The translations under genes were made by a program, and so were the position numbers. This document shows, in pieces, positions 1-10,905 of a DNA stretch of 64,000 nucleotides; within the stretch, counting starts at the first letter, position 1, and each line of letters opens with the position of its first letter. The notes beneath the pieces are model-generated. The model ran no database searches and had not been told where the DNA came from. It was given only the letters and a program-made list of their open reading frames with translations. The DNA is taken from assembly GCA_910589415.1 (NCBI GenBank), contig OU342630.1, positions 26,383,867 to 26,447,866 on the forward strand, written 5' to 3'. The stretch comes from Malachius bipustulatus (taxonomy: Eukaryota; Arthropoda; Insecta; Coleoptera; Melyridae).

Positions 1-939
1 TATTCTGACCGAACTTCAAAAAATAAATATGTAATAAATATGACTCCGAATGTTGCGAAACTTGACGAGATGGTTAATAATTCAAAATAAACTAGAAAAG
101 AAAATTTCTCTCCAAGATCAATAATTTTTTTGTACTTATATTTTTTTTTATTAAATATCCAAAATTCTGCAATAGTGGCCTAATTTGCAAAAAAACTCTA
201 CCCGTGCATTTAAAGAAGTCATGGAAAACAAATTTTCTTCCGAACTGACTAATCCTAGAGAAGATGCTCCCAATTTGATGCATCCATTTCATCAAATATA
301 CACTGTGTTGCATTAGAAAGGTAGTTGTTTGAAGGCGACAGCTTTCTTGCATCTTTTGTTGAACCAGGGTTTGCTGTTTCAGGGATGTTTTTTTTTAAGG
401 GAATGTAGGCTTCCATGCTAGTAAAGATGACTTGAACAACCTCCCTAGCACAAGCAGATGGATCATTAAAGCCAAAACAAACGCTTCGCCATAAAAAAGC
501 TCTATAATGGTCTCGGAGTTCTTCCCATTTGGCCGATGTATTGATAGACTATGTGCGGTTTACTTATTGATTTGACAATAATTAGTAGGACACATGATGT
601 TGAGACGAATTTACGGCCTGAGAAACCCCGTGGAACTTTCACCGCAATAGTATGTATTTGAGGATTCGAGGTCAAAAAGAGATCCAAGCGATCTGGGTAA
701 AACCGGAGCTAATCGCAAAAGATAAAAAAAATCGTTGGCACAACTACTGCACAAAATTTCTTCAAATTATTGTAATCGGACAATTTTTTTATATTTCAAA
801 AATACGAGTCTTTTCCTAAAACTTGAACACCTATATTTTCTTAACGAAGCATTTCCCGAATATAGTTCGTACCTAGAGCAAACTCATTTTATTTTTCGAT
901 TATCAGTCGTTTCCTGAATTAAGTGCGTAAAAAACTAAA
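1..939. other. AT-rich intronic sequence, nothing recognised
   Basis: If the minus-strand Fife-like gene continues to the left, this stretch is intron downstream of the 2775-2977 exon. Short open frames here have no recognisable motif and no splice context that I can support. Confidence 0.4.
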
Positions 940-1300
940 CAACTCTGTATAAAGCCATTCTCAAGCCCATTATTTGGACATTGTGTCTAGCTATGGGAGT
1001 GCAGTAAACCGCCAAATACTAAAGTCCGAGTTTCCAACTAAGATGCTGCAAATTATAACAATTTGCTCAATGGTTTGTCAACAATCGCACTCTACAATCT
1101 ACATACTGATCTAAACATATACATATACCATACATGATGATGCTATCAGATCAATAGCCAGAAAAACCAAACACCGAAGCACCGACCATAGCAATCAGCT
1201 AATTGCACGACTATATAGCCAACCAGTAGGCATCTGAAGACTAAAGATAAAGTAGCCTAAAGAATTAACTGAATAGGTAATGGAAACTCATAAGGGGATG
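940..1300 (+). pseudogene. Decayed C-terminal end of a jockey-like reverse transcriptase
   Basis: Across shifted frames the plus strand gives a block like YKAILKPIIW followed by AVNRQILKSEFPTKMLQIIT and DDAIRSIARKTKHRSTDHS, the arrangement found at the very C-terminus of jockey-clade non-LTR reverse transcriptases, where a thumb-like segment and a short basic tail end the protein. Several frameshifts and stops interrupt it. No reverse transcriptase core or endonuclease lies upstream, so it is a 5'-truncated, long-dead copy. The match rests on my memory of the family and would need a protein search. Confidence 0.5.
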
Positions 1301-1604
1301 ACGCCCAACTCACTTCATTCATGAATATTGTCCATATAAGTAATTTAGTAAATACACGGTAAGTTTATTGTAAATTAACTTTTGTCAATTAGGTAATTCA
1401 CAAAAGAAAGTTATGTTACCATTTTCTGTCACTCATGGCGCTTACTTTACATTTCTTCATATCTGACGCCTTCTGCCGCTCTTCCCCATTTATAAGCTTC
1501 CCATTTATTTAAATCCCACTTATAAAAACTTAAAACTTTCCAAAAAAATGATAATGTATCTTTGGCCCTTTCATCAAGTAATGTTTCACTCATCTCTCTT
1601 ATGT

Positions 1605-2533
1605 GTTAATGAATATGTGTTACAAACTTGAAGACCGTGTAAAAAATACAAAAATAAGCGGAAAATTCCATGTAGACACAGGTCGTTGGAGCTTTCGTTT
1701 TCGAGATACAGTTAAATCTCTTCGAAAAATTTAATATTGTTTGAATATATAACAATTGGCTGATCAGAATAACTCGAAATTGTTAACAGTTGTACTAATT
1801 GAAATATATGATTTGATACTCTCAACAACAAATTTTAATCCACTGACGGAGATCTGGGTGTGTTGTTACCTTTTTTATTAAATAATTTCTACGCCACTGA
1901 CTTTAATGCAAAGTTGTTATTTTTGGTAGATTACTTCGTTGTGTTGAGAGGAAAAAAGTCATCTTAAGCTTATGTTGTAGGACGCACTGTTTTCAACACA
2001 TTTCACAATGTTGGCACTCATGCAAGCTTTTCGAAATGCAGCACGCTTCAATAACGATCACAAAAATGATTAATTTCTGGAAAAACTCGATAGCATTGAT
2101 TTTTTATGATATTTTACCTCGTACGGGTTCCTACATTGGGAAGTATCTCGGAAACAGTGCGTCCTACGACAAAAACTTATGATGATTTTTCTTCTCTAAA
2201 CTACATGAAGTATCTACCAAAAATAACAAATTTGGATTAAAGTCAGTGGCGTAGAACTTATTTAATAAAAAGGTAAGAACAAACCCAGATCTCCGCTACT
2301 GGATTGAATAATTTTCCATTGGGAGTATCAAATCATGTACTTCAATTAGCAGAACTACTATACAAAATTTCGAGATATTCTAATCAGCCAATTTTTATAA
2401 ATTAAAAAAATGTAAAATTTTAAGACCTTGTATCTCTAAAACTCAAGCTCCAACTACCCATGTCTATAGGATATTTTTCGCCTATTTTTGCAATTCCTGC
2501 ATGACCTTTAAGTAACACCTATTCATTAACAGG
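1605..2533. mobile_element. Foldback (long inverted repeat) element, ~0.93 kb
   Basis: The left part (1605-1990) reads as an imperfect reverse complement of the right part (2160-2533). Matching blocks include TGTTAATGAATA at the left end against TATTCATTAACA at the right, GAGATCTGGGT against ACCCAGATCTC, and GTAGGACGCACTGTTT against AAACAGTGCGTCCTAC. The middle (about 1991-2150) is unpaired and has no coding sequence. The ends lack the CAGGG head seen in many other elements here, so this is a different or decayed family. Arms differ by many substitutions, so it is old. Confidence 0.7.
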
Positions 2534-2774
2534 TATAGGTATAAGATCAAAATATTCAATTTTTGAAGAAAAAAAATCAAAAACAGTGAGTAACTTAAAC
2601 TTTTATAAATTCTTATTTATAACAAATGAAATATTGATGATATTATTGAAGAATTATCACCACTTATAGAGCTTGAAAATCACATTTAAGAACAAAAAAA
2701 TGTTTAGCTCAAGAAGGGTAGGTACCTATCTAATACTTGGAGAAAACTTAAAATTTAAGTTAACGTTATCTTAC

Positions 2775-2977
2775 TTCTGTGAGCTTTATCACTAGGATCC
2801 CGGCGAAGAACTACTCTTCGTTGTGCATTTGCCGAAGAGCCGGAATCCACATCATGGATGACGATTCGTATCGCCTCCGCATCGACGGATGCCTGCCTCC
2901 GTGGCGCCGCTTCCAAGTCCTCTAGAGCCGGAGTCGGGCGAGGCGTAACCATTGGACGCAGGCCAGCTATGTCAGGT
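2775..2977 (-). CDS. Fife-like gene, exon with start of PDZ domain (last exon in window)
   Basis: A 203-nt internal exon. The acceptor reads TTTTGTTGCAG before ACCTGACATAG, and the donor follows CACAGAA at GTAAGAT. The phase fits: the preceding exon leaves two bases (CT) that this exon completes to a Leu codon, and it ends one base into a codon. The peptide runs PDIAGLRPMVTPRP, an acidic/basic linker with an RRQAS phosphosite-like motif, then IVIHDVDSG and RRVVLRRDPSDKAHR. The last segment resembles the start of the RIM/Fife PDZ domain, where a basic beta strand precedes the GFG loop; that loop would be in the next exon, outside the window to the left. RIM-family PDZ domains bind ELKS/CAST and calcium-channel tails in vertebrates; for this protein that is inference. 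Confidence 0.75.
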
Positions 2978-3116
2978 CTGCAACAAAAATACATTGAGGA
3001 ATGGCAGCATTAATCGTCAATAATAAGGAATAATAATTGAGAGTGCTGGTAGGTATTATTATGCGTTGTTTCCATGAAGAATAATTTTTAAATATCAAGG
3101 CTTAGGTACCAAGTTT

Positions 3117-3157
3117 GTATTATTATTATTATTTCGAATTATTATTATTTTATCTAA
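3117..3157. repeat. TTA trinucleotide microsatellite
   Basis: Two runs of TTA/ATT repeats separated by TTCGAA. Such tracts often mark the 3' tail of a non-LTR element; no element body is recognisable beside it. Confidence 0.6.
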
Positions 3158-3279
3158 TCTCATAAAAGAAGTTTAAGATGGTTCGGTTTTTTTTTCAGGT
3201 GTTTGCAAACGTTTTTTTTTCAAATGCAGTAAACAGTTTGCAAAACGACGAGGTTCTAAGAAGAGTTCAAATAATTTTT

Positions 3280-3829
3280 TTTCGCAGGATGGAACTGACT
3301 AGGGTCCAAACCGGCGCCCACACCGAGCATCTTGTATAAGATTAGATCAAATAATCACCTGACAATTGAAAATTTGATTTAAAATTAAAAGAATGAAATA
3401 AAAATTTAGTTATCATCGACTAATTTATTTTATCACATAGCACCTGTCGGAAAGATACAGATTTTTGTAGGAGACCAACAATGGGCTAAAACGATGTATC
3501 TTTCAAACAAAAAACCATGAACAGCGTTCCTGCTACCCTATCAACAATTACGATCGATTTTAATGAAGGGTAGGGGTAGTTTCACCCCTTCTCGGGTTTC
3601 CGTCAAATTATCATGTACATCAGAAATTAGTAAGAAATTTACCTACCAAATTTCATCTAATTGGAATCAGCCGACTTTGAGCTATTAAAAAAAAACACAA
3701 ATTTTCAAAAGACTTTGAAGCCCTCTAACGGATAAACGAAGCATTTTGGTATAGAGTTAAGTTTGGTCCGAGCGACTTTTTTTACCTCAGTAATCTGTGA
3801 TTGCTCCATGTCCATGGAATATTGGGACA
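3280..3829. mobile_element. Remnant ending in GGGACAGCCTG|TATAG (one end only)
   Basis: The right edge at about 3829 carries the CCTG-TATA end common to the CAGGG-headed inverted-repeat elements in this window. I cannot find a matching left end, and the left boundary given is only an estimate. No coding sequence is seen. Confidence 0.35.
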
Positions 3830-3970
3830 GCCTGTATAGCTCATGACGACTTATGTACACCTACAAAAATAGTTCATTTATTTCCAGTTATTTCAAATAC
3901 TGAAGTAAAAAATCTTTCAGTTTTTTCATCATATTTCCAAGTAATTCTAAATTTTGTTTCAGATTCTTAA

Positions 3971-4866
3971 CCCGGCATTGGTCGCTAGGTGAATTGTAAC
4001 ACCAGTGGTCGCTAGCGAGCATTTCGCTCCCATGTAAAATCAACAAGCAAATGTGCAATAAAAGAAGCACTTTGAATCACAATACAGGGTGATTGGTGAT
4101 CGGACATCTAAAATTAAATTTACAAAACCGCATTAGAAGCATAAAAAAGAATTCTTATTATTTTTTAATAAAACAAATAAAAATTTAAATTTAAATAAAT
4201 TTTTGATGAAATTTTAATTTGGCTGTCTAAGTAGGTACTGAAAAAAAATAAAATATTTATAGATGATTTAGTTTTACATTTTTGGAAATATTTCCTGAAT
4301 GAAGCCCGATCAGGACAAAGTTATTCTTTTTTATGTTGATGATGTGGTTTTGTATAATATGAAATTTTATTTTGGCTTTCCAATAACCGAACACCCTGTA
4401 TTAGCAATATTTGTTGTAGGTATTTTAAAATAAGGGGGAATAATGTTAACTTGCCAATATAAATTTTTTTGGTATATAACTATAGGATTTTTTTACATTA
4501 AATAACACAAACTGATTCGATTCTTAACTAAGCTAATACCATAATACCATAAAAACAACAAAGAACTTCAGATAAAGAAATGACAGCAACCCTTGCATAT
4601 GGCTAGCAGACCTAAACATAGGAGCAGTTGAGTGTCGCGGGTGGTCGCTAATGAGCGTTTAGCTCGCGCAGCGGCAACTGCGGTGAATGAAGTGTCCATA
4701 AAAAATAAATTTACCCGATTTTCATTACAAAATACTTCCAATGTTTCTTCTTAAGGCTATAAACTAAGCTAGAAAAATCGACAAGATTGTACGAGTTCAA
4801 GTAACAGAATAATTACAGTTTAAAGACAATGGTGAGCTAAATGCTCACCTAGCGACCACTCCCGGG
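3971..4866. mobile_element. piggyBac-like non-autonomous element with TTAA target duplication
   Basis: The left end reads TTAA (3967-3970) then CCCGGCATTGGTCGCTAGG. The right end reads CCTAGCGACCACTCCCGGG then TTAA (4867-4870). The two ends are inverted repeats beginning CCCGG, directly flanked by TTAA, the invariant target of piggyBac transposases. Sub-terminal GGTCGCTA words recur near 4008 and 4645. No transposase is encoded in the 0.9 kb, so mobility would have needed an enzyme in trans. A second element (4085-4398) is inserted inside. Confidence 0.8.
4085..4398. mobile_element. CAGGGTG-headed inverted-repeat MITE nested in the piggyBac-like element
   Basis: It begins CAGGGTGATTGGTGATCGGA after TA and ends, in reverse complement, with CAGGGTGTTCGGTTATTGGA before TA. 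The similarity of the two arms decays inward over about 80 bases (AAAAAAGAAT is shared). At 314 bp it is one of the shortest of the CAGGGTG group. It has no coding capacity. Confidence 0.75.
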
Positions 4867-5035
4867 TTAATAAGTATAAAATTTTGCACATTTTTTGTAA
4901 TATTACCAATCCTGTAGCTTTTACTATTCTCGTATAACAATCTCTCCGTAGTTCTTCACGAAATAGTCAGTATCTACTCTAATTAAATTAAACAAAGTCT
5001 GGTTTCTCTGACAGGTTGCATTGTGAAGTTATATA

Positions 5036-5062
5036 CAGGTGAATTTCTTTTTATCAACCCTG
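5036..5062. repeat. Tiny CAGG...CCTG remnant flanked by TA
   Basis: TA then CAGGTG, 15 bases, then CAACCCTG and TA. It looks like two element ends with almost nothing between. A direct repeat AGTTATATACAGGT (5027-5040 and 5067-5080) joins it to the start of the next element. Confidence 0.4.
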
Positions 5063-5075
5063 TATAAGTTATATA

Positions 5076-6067
5076 CAGGTTAGAACTACTTAAAGGGCCA
5101 CTACAGGGATGTCCTAAGCCATTGAAGATACGAGGTCGGTTAAATTAGAGAAAAGTTGCGCTATTTTGTGGCCATCTCGAATCCGTCAAAACATGCAAGA
5201 TATCTGTGACCGTTCCTGAAATATCCTGAAAAAAACTGAAAAATCGAGAAATCTTATTTTTGCCATATCTTTCTTACAATTGAAAATTAATAGATAATTT
5301 TTTGTAGGCTTACATAAACCGTTATGAGCTATTGATCTGACGTTTCAAAAATTTTCAAAGCCGACTAGATCCCAGAGCTTTCATAGTCAACTTTCGTTTT
5401 CTTGTGGCCGCCATATTATTTTTTCATGTCGTTTGATCAGAAAAAAAATAGAGGAAATCAAAAATTGATAAACTTAAGAAAAAAATTATTCATCGTTTTT
5501 CAAAGAAAAACAAAAAATTTTCCATTGAAATAGGTCAATATGAAGTCATACTTATTCTTGCCTTATAGTTTTTTTTTTAATTTCTCTATGATATTCGGTC
5601 TAAAAAGTTGTATTTTTTAGAAAAAAAAGAACAAAAATTTTTGTAATATATTTTTTGAAGTTAAATATTAGTTTTTGGTTTCCATTATTTTTTTCATGCC
5701 GAAAGAAATAAAAAAAAAACAATACGGCGGCCATAAGAAAAAACGAAAGTTGACTATGAAAACTCTGGGATCTAGTCGGCTTTGAGAATTTTTGAAACGT
5801 CAGATGAATAGCTCATAACGGTTTACGTAAGCCTTCAAAAAATTATTTATTAATTTCCAATTGTGAGAAAGATATGGCAAAAATAAGATTTCTCGATTTT
5901 TCAGTTTTTTCAGGATATTTCAGCAACGGTCACATATACATATCTTGCATGTTTTGACGGATTCGAGATGGCCACAAATAGCGCAACTTTTCTCTAATTT
6001 AACCGACCTCGTATCTTTAATGGTTTAGGATATCCCTGTAGCGGCCCTTTAAATAGTTCTAACCCTG
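5076..6067. mobile_element. Foldback element, family A copy 1 (~0.99 kb)
   Basis: Flanked by TA on both sides (5074-5075, 6068-6069), it starts CAGGTTAGAACTACTTAAAG and ends, in reverse complement, CAGGGTTAGAACTATTTAAA. The arms are long, about 400 bases each (for example GATACGAGGTCGGTTAAATT against AATTTAACCGACCTCGTATC), leaving an A/T-rich centre near 5560-5620. No open frame of interest. A second copy lies at 43654-44628. Confidence 0.85.
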
Positions 6068-6938
6068 TATAGTAGCCCACGACCAAAATTTTTGCCTCAT
6101 AATAACACGAACAAAAACGCATAAAATTGATAAATTCGATTATTTTCCGTGTAGCGTCTGAGCGTCAGACCTGAGCCAATTTTCAAAAATGTGAAAAAAA
6201 TTTACCAAACTGTATCATAGCAATCCGTCTGATTTTCAGTATGCGCTGGAATGATAGATCTAAGATATTGAAAACATATTTATCAGACACCAGCAGAGTA
6301 GGTATAGCTCGTAACCGGAAGACTTGAAAAAATTAAAAATGAGATAAAAAAAAGTATCATAGCAATAATACCTCTGAAAATCTTCTTCGCGAGTGAATTT
6401 GGGTCTGTTGATGTGAAAGAATCATTTTTCAGAAGGTAATGTGAGCACATTATATTTTGAGACCGTTTTGAAAAGGTTAAATTTTTTTATTGTTAACATT
6501 GTAAAGCATTAGCGGCGTTAAAGTCTATCTACGCGCATTTTTAACATCAAAATAAAAATTATTTTATCGAACAAAGATTGTTAACAACCTTTCCCAAACG
6601 ATTTTTAATTTGCAATCGCCGGGGCGTTTACCAGACGACTCCAAAACGTCCTTTTCGCTTTTGGTATTATAGGCCCCGACATTGGAAATGTATGAAAACA
6701 GTGTTTCGGTCATTCCAGAAGCCTAATACATAATAAAGTTCGGGTAAATTTTTTGACATTTTATGAAATTGACAAAATCTATGTACATTTTCAATATTAG
6801 ACGTAATAAGATAATACCGTCTGCCTGTTTTATTTTATTTTTTTAGCAGAAATGGCCTCCCATGCAGTTGCAACATTTGACTGTTAGCGCCCACTTGGTA
6901 AGGTTTAGGATCATTTTAATCTAACGACTTTAGATATA
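6068..6938. other. Intronic AT-rich sequence, nothing recognised
   Basis: No open frame, inverted repeat or tandem repeat that I can support. Confidence 0.4.
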
Positions 6939-7847
6939 GTCTGTACACTGAGAGTTGTCTGTTGTGATAACTAAGGATACATCATCTCGTTATGTTTCTT
7001 ACTACTTCTATTGCATTGCATAGTCAATCGAGTTACATTGGGACGTATTGTCAGAAATACGTTTGAATCGTCAGCAATTCTAAAAATATAAGCGAGATCA
7101 CTCTCGCTTATATACTCTCGCACGACGGAAGTACGACTCGCGTCTTGATATGCTTAGATTGATACGATATTACGATAAGATTGTTGTCCAGCTGATCGGC
7201 TACTGTCAGTAGTGTCAGTGACAGCGCTAAATATACTAATGAGGTTTGTGTTGTGATTTGAAACGTTTTTAATATGAAATTAGCAGAATTACCTGTGATA
7301 TTGTACGATGTGATAAACTATGAGTAACTTATTAATTGCGCGAATGCCTAAAAATCTATTTCCTTGTTTTTATACGGTTAAAAAAAACGGACTGGGTATA
7401 TTCTCGCAACGAACTACCTACAAAAAATTACAGAAAATGCCTGGGAAACGATTGAACTCCCTAGTACGTGGTCTTGTGGTTAAATTGCTGGAATATTTTA
7501 CTTGCAGAATAAGAAAACGGAGGTGTTATGCTTTCTTTTAAACGGCAACCAGCAGGTAGGTGACATGATGTTTCTAATCATGATGATAAAAATAATTATA
7601 TCATTCTTATTTACTTGCATGATATATATTTGTTATCAAAAAGTTGCAAGGCTCTACTTCGTCAATAACTTGTCGAAATAATATATTTGTAGGATATTCA
7701 TTATTCCTCAACATACGCCACTGACACGAACTGCGATACCACATCTGGTTCGACTTGGAAATAAGTGTACGAATCAAATCGAATTAAATGAAATTGTTTA
7801 GTCAGAATCAGTGTGGCATGACAACGGACAACACTCAGTGGACAGAG
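6939..7847 (+). mobile_element. Inverted-repeat transposon relative, family B copy 1
   Basis: Left end GTCTGTACACTGAGAGTTGT and right end, reverse complemented, CTCTGTCCACTGAGTGTTGT form terminal inverted repeats of about 28 bp. GATATA flanks both sides (6933-6938, 7848-7853) and may be the target duplication. Inside, from 7437, the plus strand carries a small frame starting MPGKRLNSLVRGLVVKLLEY, shared with copies at 19072-19963 and 27045-27752. The best version is in the third copy, where it ends at a CAG|GTAGG splice donor. I do not recognise the protein; it may be the first exon of the parent transposase. Confidence 0.65.
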
Positions 7848-8208
7848 GATATACGGTTTTGGCCGTAAAACGATGATACGTAGTTTAAGTCGTGGGCTCT
7901 CGTCGGTACTAGTCGTTAGTCGTATTAGTAGATGACATGCAGGTTTTATTATTGAAAATTAAAAACGACATCTGCTGAAAGACAACACAAGTTAACGTAA
8001 AGAAGACAGAAGGCAAGTATACTCAATGATTAATTCATAGAAGAGTGAATTGCAGGTCAATGATTATAAAGCAATTAGAGTGCAATTACTAGCCTGTTAG
8101 ATGGGGTCGGAGAATTCTCCATCACCCTAACAGTTGTCATGATGGCAGTGCCCGAAACTCCAACTAGAGAGTTTGCTTCCGCATCCAACAGCAGAGCCTT
8201 CCAGAGTA

Positions 8209-8268
8209 CCAGAACAAGCACAGACACGTGTTTCGTTCTACTGGAACTCATCAGTGTGCTGCATCTGG
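8209..8268 (-). ncRNA. Type I hammerhead ribozyme (minus strand, intact-looking)
   Basis: Read on the minus strand. Stem I has two helices, CCAGA/TCTGG and GCACA/TGTGC, separated by an internal loop TGCA/TTGT. The catalytic core CTGATGA is at 8254-8248. Stem II is GTTC-CAGTA-GAAC. GAAA follows at 8234-8231. Stem III is the palindrome ACACGTGT, and cleavage would fall after GTC (complement of 8223). All invariant core bases are present. The loopless, self-complementary stem III is what is seen in metazoan minimal hammerheads thought to act as dimers. Activity is inferred from sequence only. Confidence 0.85.
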
Positions 8269-8432
8269 AGTGTCTGGAGGATGCTGTCGGATGAACGGAA
8301 ATTGGCCCCTCTTAAGACAAGAATTAACACGGATCTCCGTGTGGTGTAAATAGAGCGACATCTAGCGGTCAGTCTACTCAATGATTAATTCATAAAAGAG
8401 TGTTGTCATGATGGCAGAGCTATCATAAGTAC

Positions 8433-8456
8433 GAAACACGTGTCTGAGCTTGTTCT
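8433..8456 (+). ncRNA. 3' half of a hammerhead ribozyme (broken copy)
   Basis: CGAAACACGTGTC followed by a stem I 3' strand (TGAGC, TTGT, TCTGG) matches the 3' half of the neighbouring ribozymes, but the upstream CTGATGAG and stem II 5' strand are missing, replaced by unrelated sequence at a rearrangement junction near 8416-8431. It cannot fold as a full ribozyme. Confidence 0.7.
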
Positions 8457-8855
8457 GGTACTCTGGAAGGCTCTGCTGTTGGATGCCGAAGCAAACTCTC
8501 TAGTTGGAGTTTCGGGCACTGCCATCATGACAACTGTTAGGGCGATGGAGGAATTCTCCGACCCCATCTAACATGCTAGTAATTGCACTCTATGTGCTTT
8601 ATACTCATTGACCTGCAATTGACTCTTTTATGAATTAATCATTGAGTATACTTGCCTTCTGTATTCTTCATTATTCGATTATCATCGACTGGCATTGGTA
8701 GTGTCTGGAACTGCAATTAACTTAGAGTGAACTCACGGTTAGTTCTTTAGACTGACCGCTAGATGTCGCTCTATTTACACCACACGAAGATCCGTGTTAA
8801 TTCTTGGCTTAAGAGGGGCCAATTTCCGTTCATCCGACAGCATCCTCCAGACACT

Positions 8856-8915
8856 CTAGATGCAGCACACTGATGAGTTCCAGTAGAACGAAACACGTAT
8901 CTGTACTTGTTCTGG
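8856..8915 (+). ncRNA. Type I hammerhead ribozyme (plus strand, slightly decayed)
   Basis: Core CTGATGA at 8870-8876, stem II GTTC-CAGTA-GAAC (8877-8889), GAAA (8890-8893), then CACGTATC with possible cleavage after C8901, and the stem I 3' strand TGTAC-TTGT-TCTGG. Compared with the minus-strand copy, stem III is ACACGTAT instead of ACACGTGT and stem I has a G-to-A change (TGTAC for TGTGC). The cleavage triplet becomes ATC, which the hammerhead rule NUH still allows. It is likely weaker than the intact copy. Confidence 0.75.
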
Positions 8916-9496
8916 TACTCTGGAAGGCTCTGCTGTTGCTGTTGGATGCGGAAGCAAACTCTCTAGTTGGAGTTTCGATCACTGCCATCATGACAACTGT
9001 TAGGGCAATGGAGGAATTCTCCGACCCCATCTAACAGGCTAGTAATTGCACTCTATATGCTTTATACTCATTGACCTGCAATTCACTCTTTTATGAACAA
9101 GTTAACATAGGCTATAATGTTTTAAATGCAGATTTTTTACAGCAACATTTAACAAAAATGCATTGTATAAATAATGCCATTGGAAAAAAAGAAAAAGTTT
9201 ATTACAAATCAATGATTCAAGTGCATGTCTCTTAAATTACAGATTCATGAACAAGAGTCATGTCGCTGCATAAAATTTTAATACAACCAGCTTATAAGGA
9301 GCAAACAATCCTCTTTGTCGGAGACAAGAACAACTGTGGCGCCGTCTAAGCTTTCATATTTCTAACATCATTCAATTTATCATTCAGGTTGGTATACTTT
9401 TCCTTGTCTTTGGAAGGAATCTAATATAATTATGCTCGGTTCAAAAACAGAGTGAGAAGGACTTAGGGGTATTGAAAATAATAATTATACCACAGA

Positions 9497-9545
9497 TCTT
9501 ATATCTGAACAAGGGACCAATCGGTCCCGAAACGTTTCATTTTTA
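9497..9545 (+). other. Hairpin with hammerhead-like surroundings (Penelope-like end?)
   Basis: CTGAACA, then A, then the hairpin GGGACC-AATC-GGTCCC, then GAAACGTTTC. The layout (CUGA..., a stem, CGAAAC, self-complementary AAACGTTT) copies that of a hammerhead, but the essential G8 of CUGANGA is C and there is one extra A before the stem, so it should be inactive. From memory, similar hairpins followed by CGAAACGTTT occur near the ends of Penelope-like elements. No reverse transcriptase is adjacent. Confidence 0.4.
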
Positions 9546-9599
9546 TAAAAATATTTTTGAAAAATAATACTTTAATTATCAAGAATCTAAAACCCAAAA

Positions 9600-10905
9600 C
9601 GAAGAAGAACATTTAACAACTAAGAAGCAAGGTTCAATAAAAATAATCAGATCTGATCTCTATACGTATAATCTACTGTAACGCATGTATTGAAAGCAAT
9701 AAACATAGGACTGCTGTCAGTCCCAGGATGACTTCTGTCCTTGTAATAGAGTGCGCATAAACACTTGACAAACTAGCACTATTAAATAAAATCGTATAAC
9801 TGGTCAGATGAGGCGAAAATTGAGTCCTGTTATCCCGGAACCAATTGTGCCTCTGACACAAACTACTAGCAGAGCTCTGATCAAAGATCTAACCTATCAA
9901 GAACATGTCAAAATATGACGAAACCTGAAGTCATGAAATTACGGCAGATCAGCAGTCACTCACTAACCCTTACCAAAGAGGGCTAAATACATCCCGCAGC
10001 TATCAAGAACAAGCCTAATAAAGCGTCTAGCTTAATTGCTTCATTTAATCTGATCGTTTTTTATTTCTTTATGTTGGCTGCTTTTATTTTTTATTATTAC
10101 TGTTTTTTATATTGACTTTGTGTTTTTTTATACATTCGTATTTTATTGAATACCTAATGCTATTAGTTATAATAAATTGTTTATTAATAGATTGTAAAGT
10201 AGCTGATTACCTACTTTAAATGTTTCATCAGGATTTTATAATTCTTATTGTCGAATGACATATTTTTTGTATAATGCGCTTTATCGTTAACCAGAAGAAA
10301 AAACTACACAACATGATTACATCATATCAAAAGTGCCGTAACTTTAACTACAACACTAATAACGCCTTATTAGTGTTAAAAAAGAAATAAATTTATGTGT
10401 GCTGGATATTAAGCATTTTCTTTAGCAAAACAATGTATTCGAAAATTGCCCACCTGGCAGCTTTTACGTCGGACTTTTTCGACGTCAGCAGCCAATTCTG
10501 TCGTCTTAATTTCTCACCGCAGCGTCATTTTACCAAGGCTCTAATAATTTTTAGTCAATGAATAATGATTTAAAATTATTATTAAAAAAAGCTCTTCGGA
10601 TTCAAACCCACTAAGCGGGGTTTTATTTTTGTTATTTTGATCCTTTTTTAGTCTTGCAGTTAATGACACCCCTCCCCCCTCGTCGATGAAACAATTTTGT
10701 GTAGTGTTTACTCTAGTCAATTTTTGTTTATTATTCTGATATACGCTTTCACATACCTAATATTACCTATGTGAAACAAGAATTCGTAGAAAATTTGTCC
10801 CTTACTGTGCTATTTATTAATGTATTGGTGTTTTGACATCCCCCAGCAATTAAGTATAATATCATCAAAACAGAAAAAAGCGAAAAAGTTTAATGCTTCA
10901 CTTAC
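9600..10905. other. Intronic AT-rich sequence, nothing recognised
   Basis: No coding, repeat or RNA structure that I can support. A plain intron is the simplest reading. Confidence 0.4.

Larger units (their letters stand above)
7997..9096. mobile_element. Retrozyme-like insertion: hammerhead-bearing repeat units in inverted and tandem array
   Basis: Flanked by a perfect 10-bp direct repeat ACAAGTTAAC (7987-7996 and 9097-9106), so it entered as one insertion. It holds three related units of a roughly 460-nt repeat: one on the minus strand (about 8400 down to 8010), then a truncated one and a nearly full one in tandem on the plus strand (about 8416-8660 and 8661-9096). The distance between equivalent cleavage positions of the last two (8444 and 8901) is 457 nt. 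The first and last units contain a complete hammerhead core and the middle one only its 3' half. There is no reverse transcriptase, so it is non-autonomous. Metazoan retrozymes and Penelope-type terminal repeats show this combination; which one this is cannot be settled here. Confidence 0.75.

Noticed and set aside
3117..3157. CRISPR-like or satellite array
   Set aside because: Only a simple TTA microsatellite; there are no spacers, and this is a eukaryotic genome.
8830..9030. 66-codon minus-strand open frame in the hammerhead repeat
   Set aside because: The frame overlaps the ribozyme on the opposite strand, and it is broken by a stop in the sister unit at 8101. It looks like chance openness of a GC-richer repeat.
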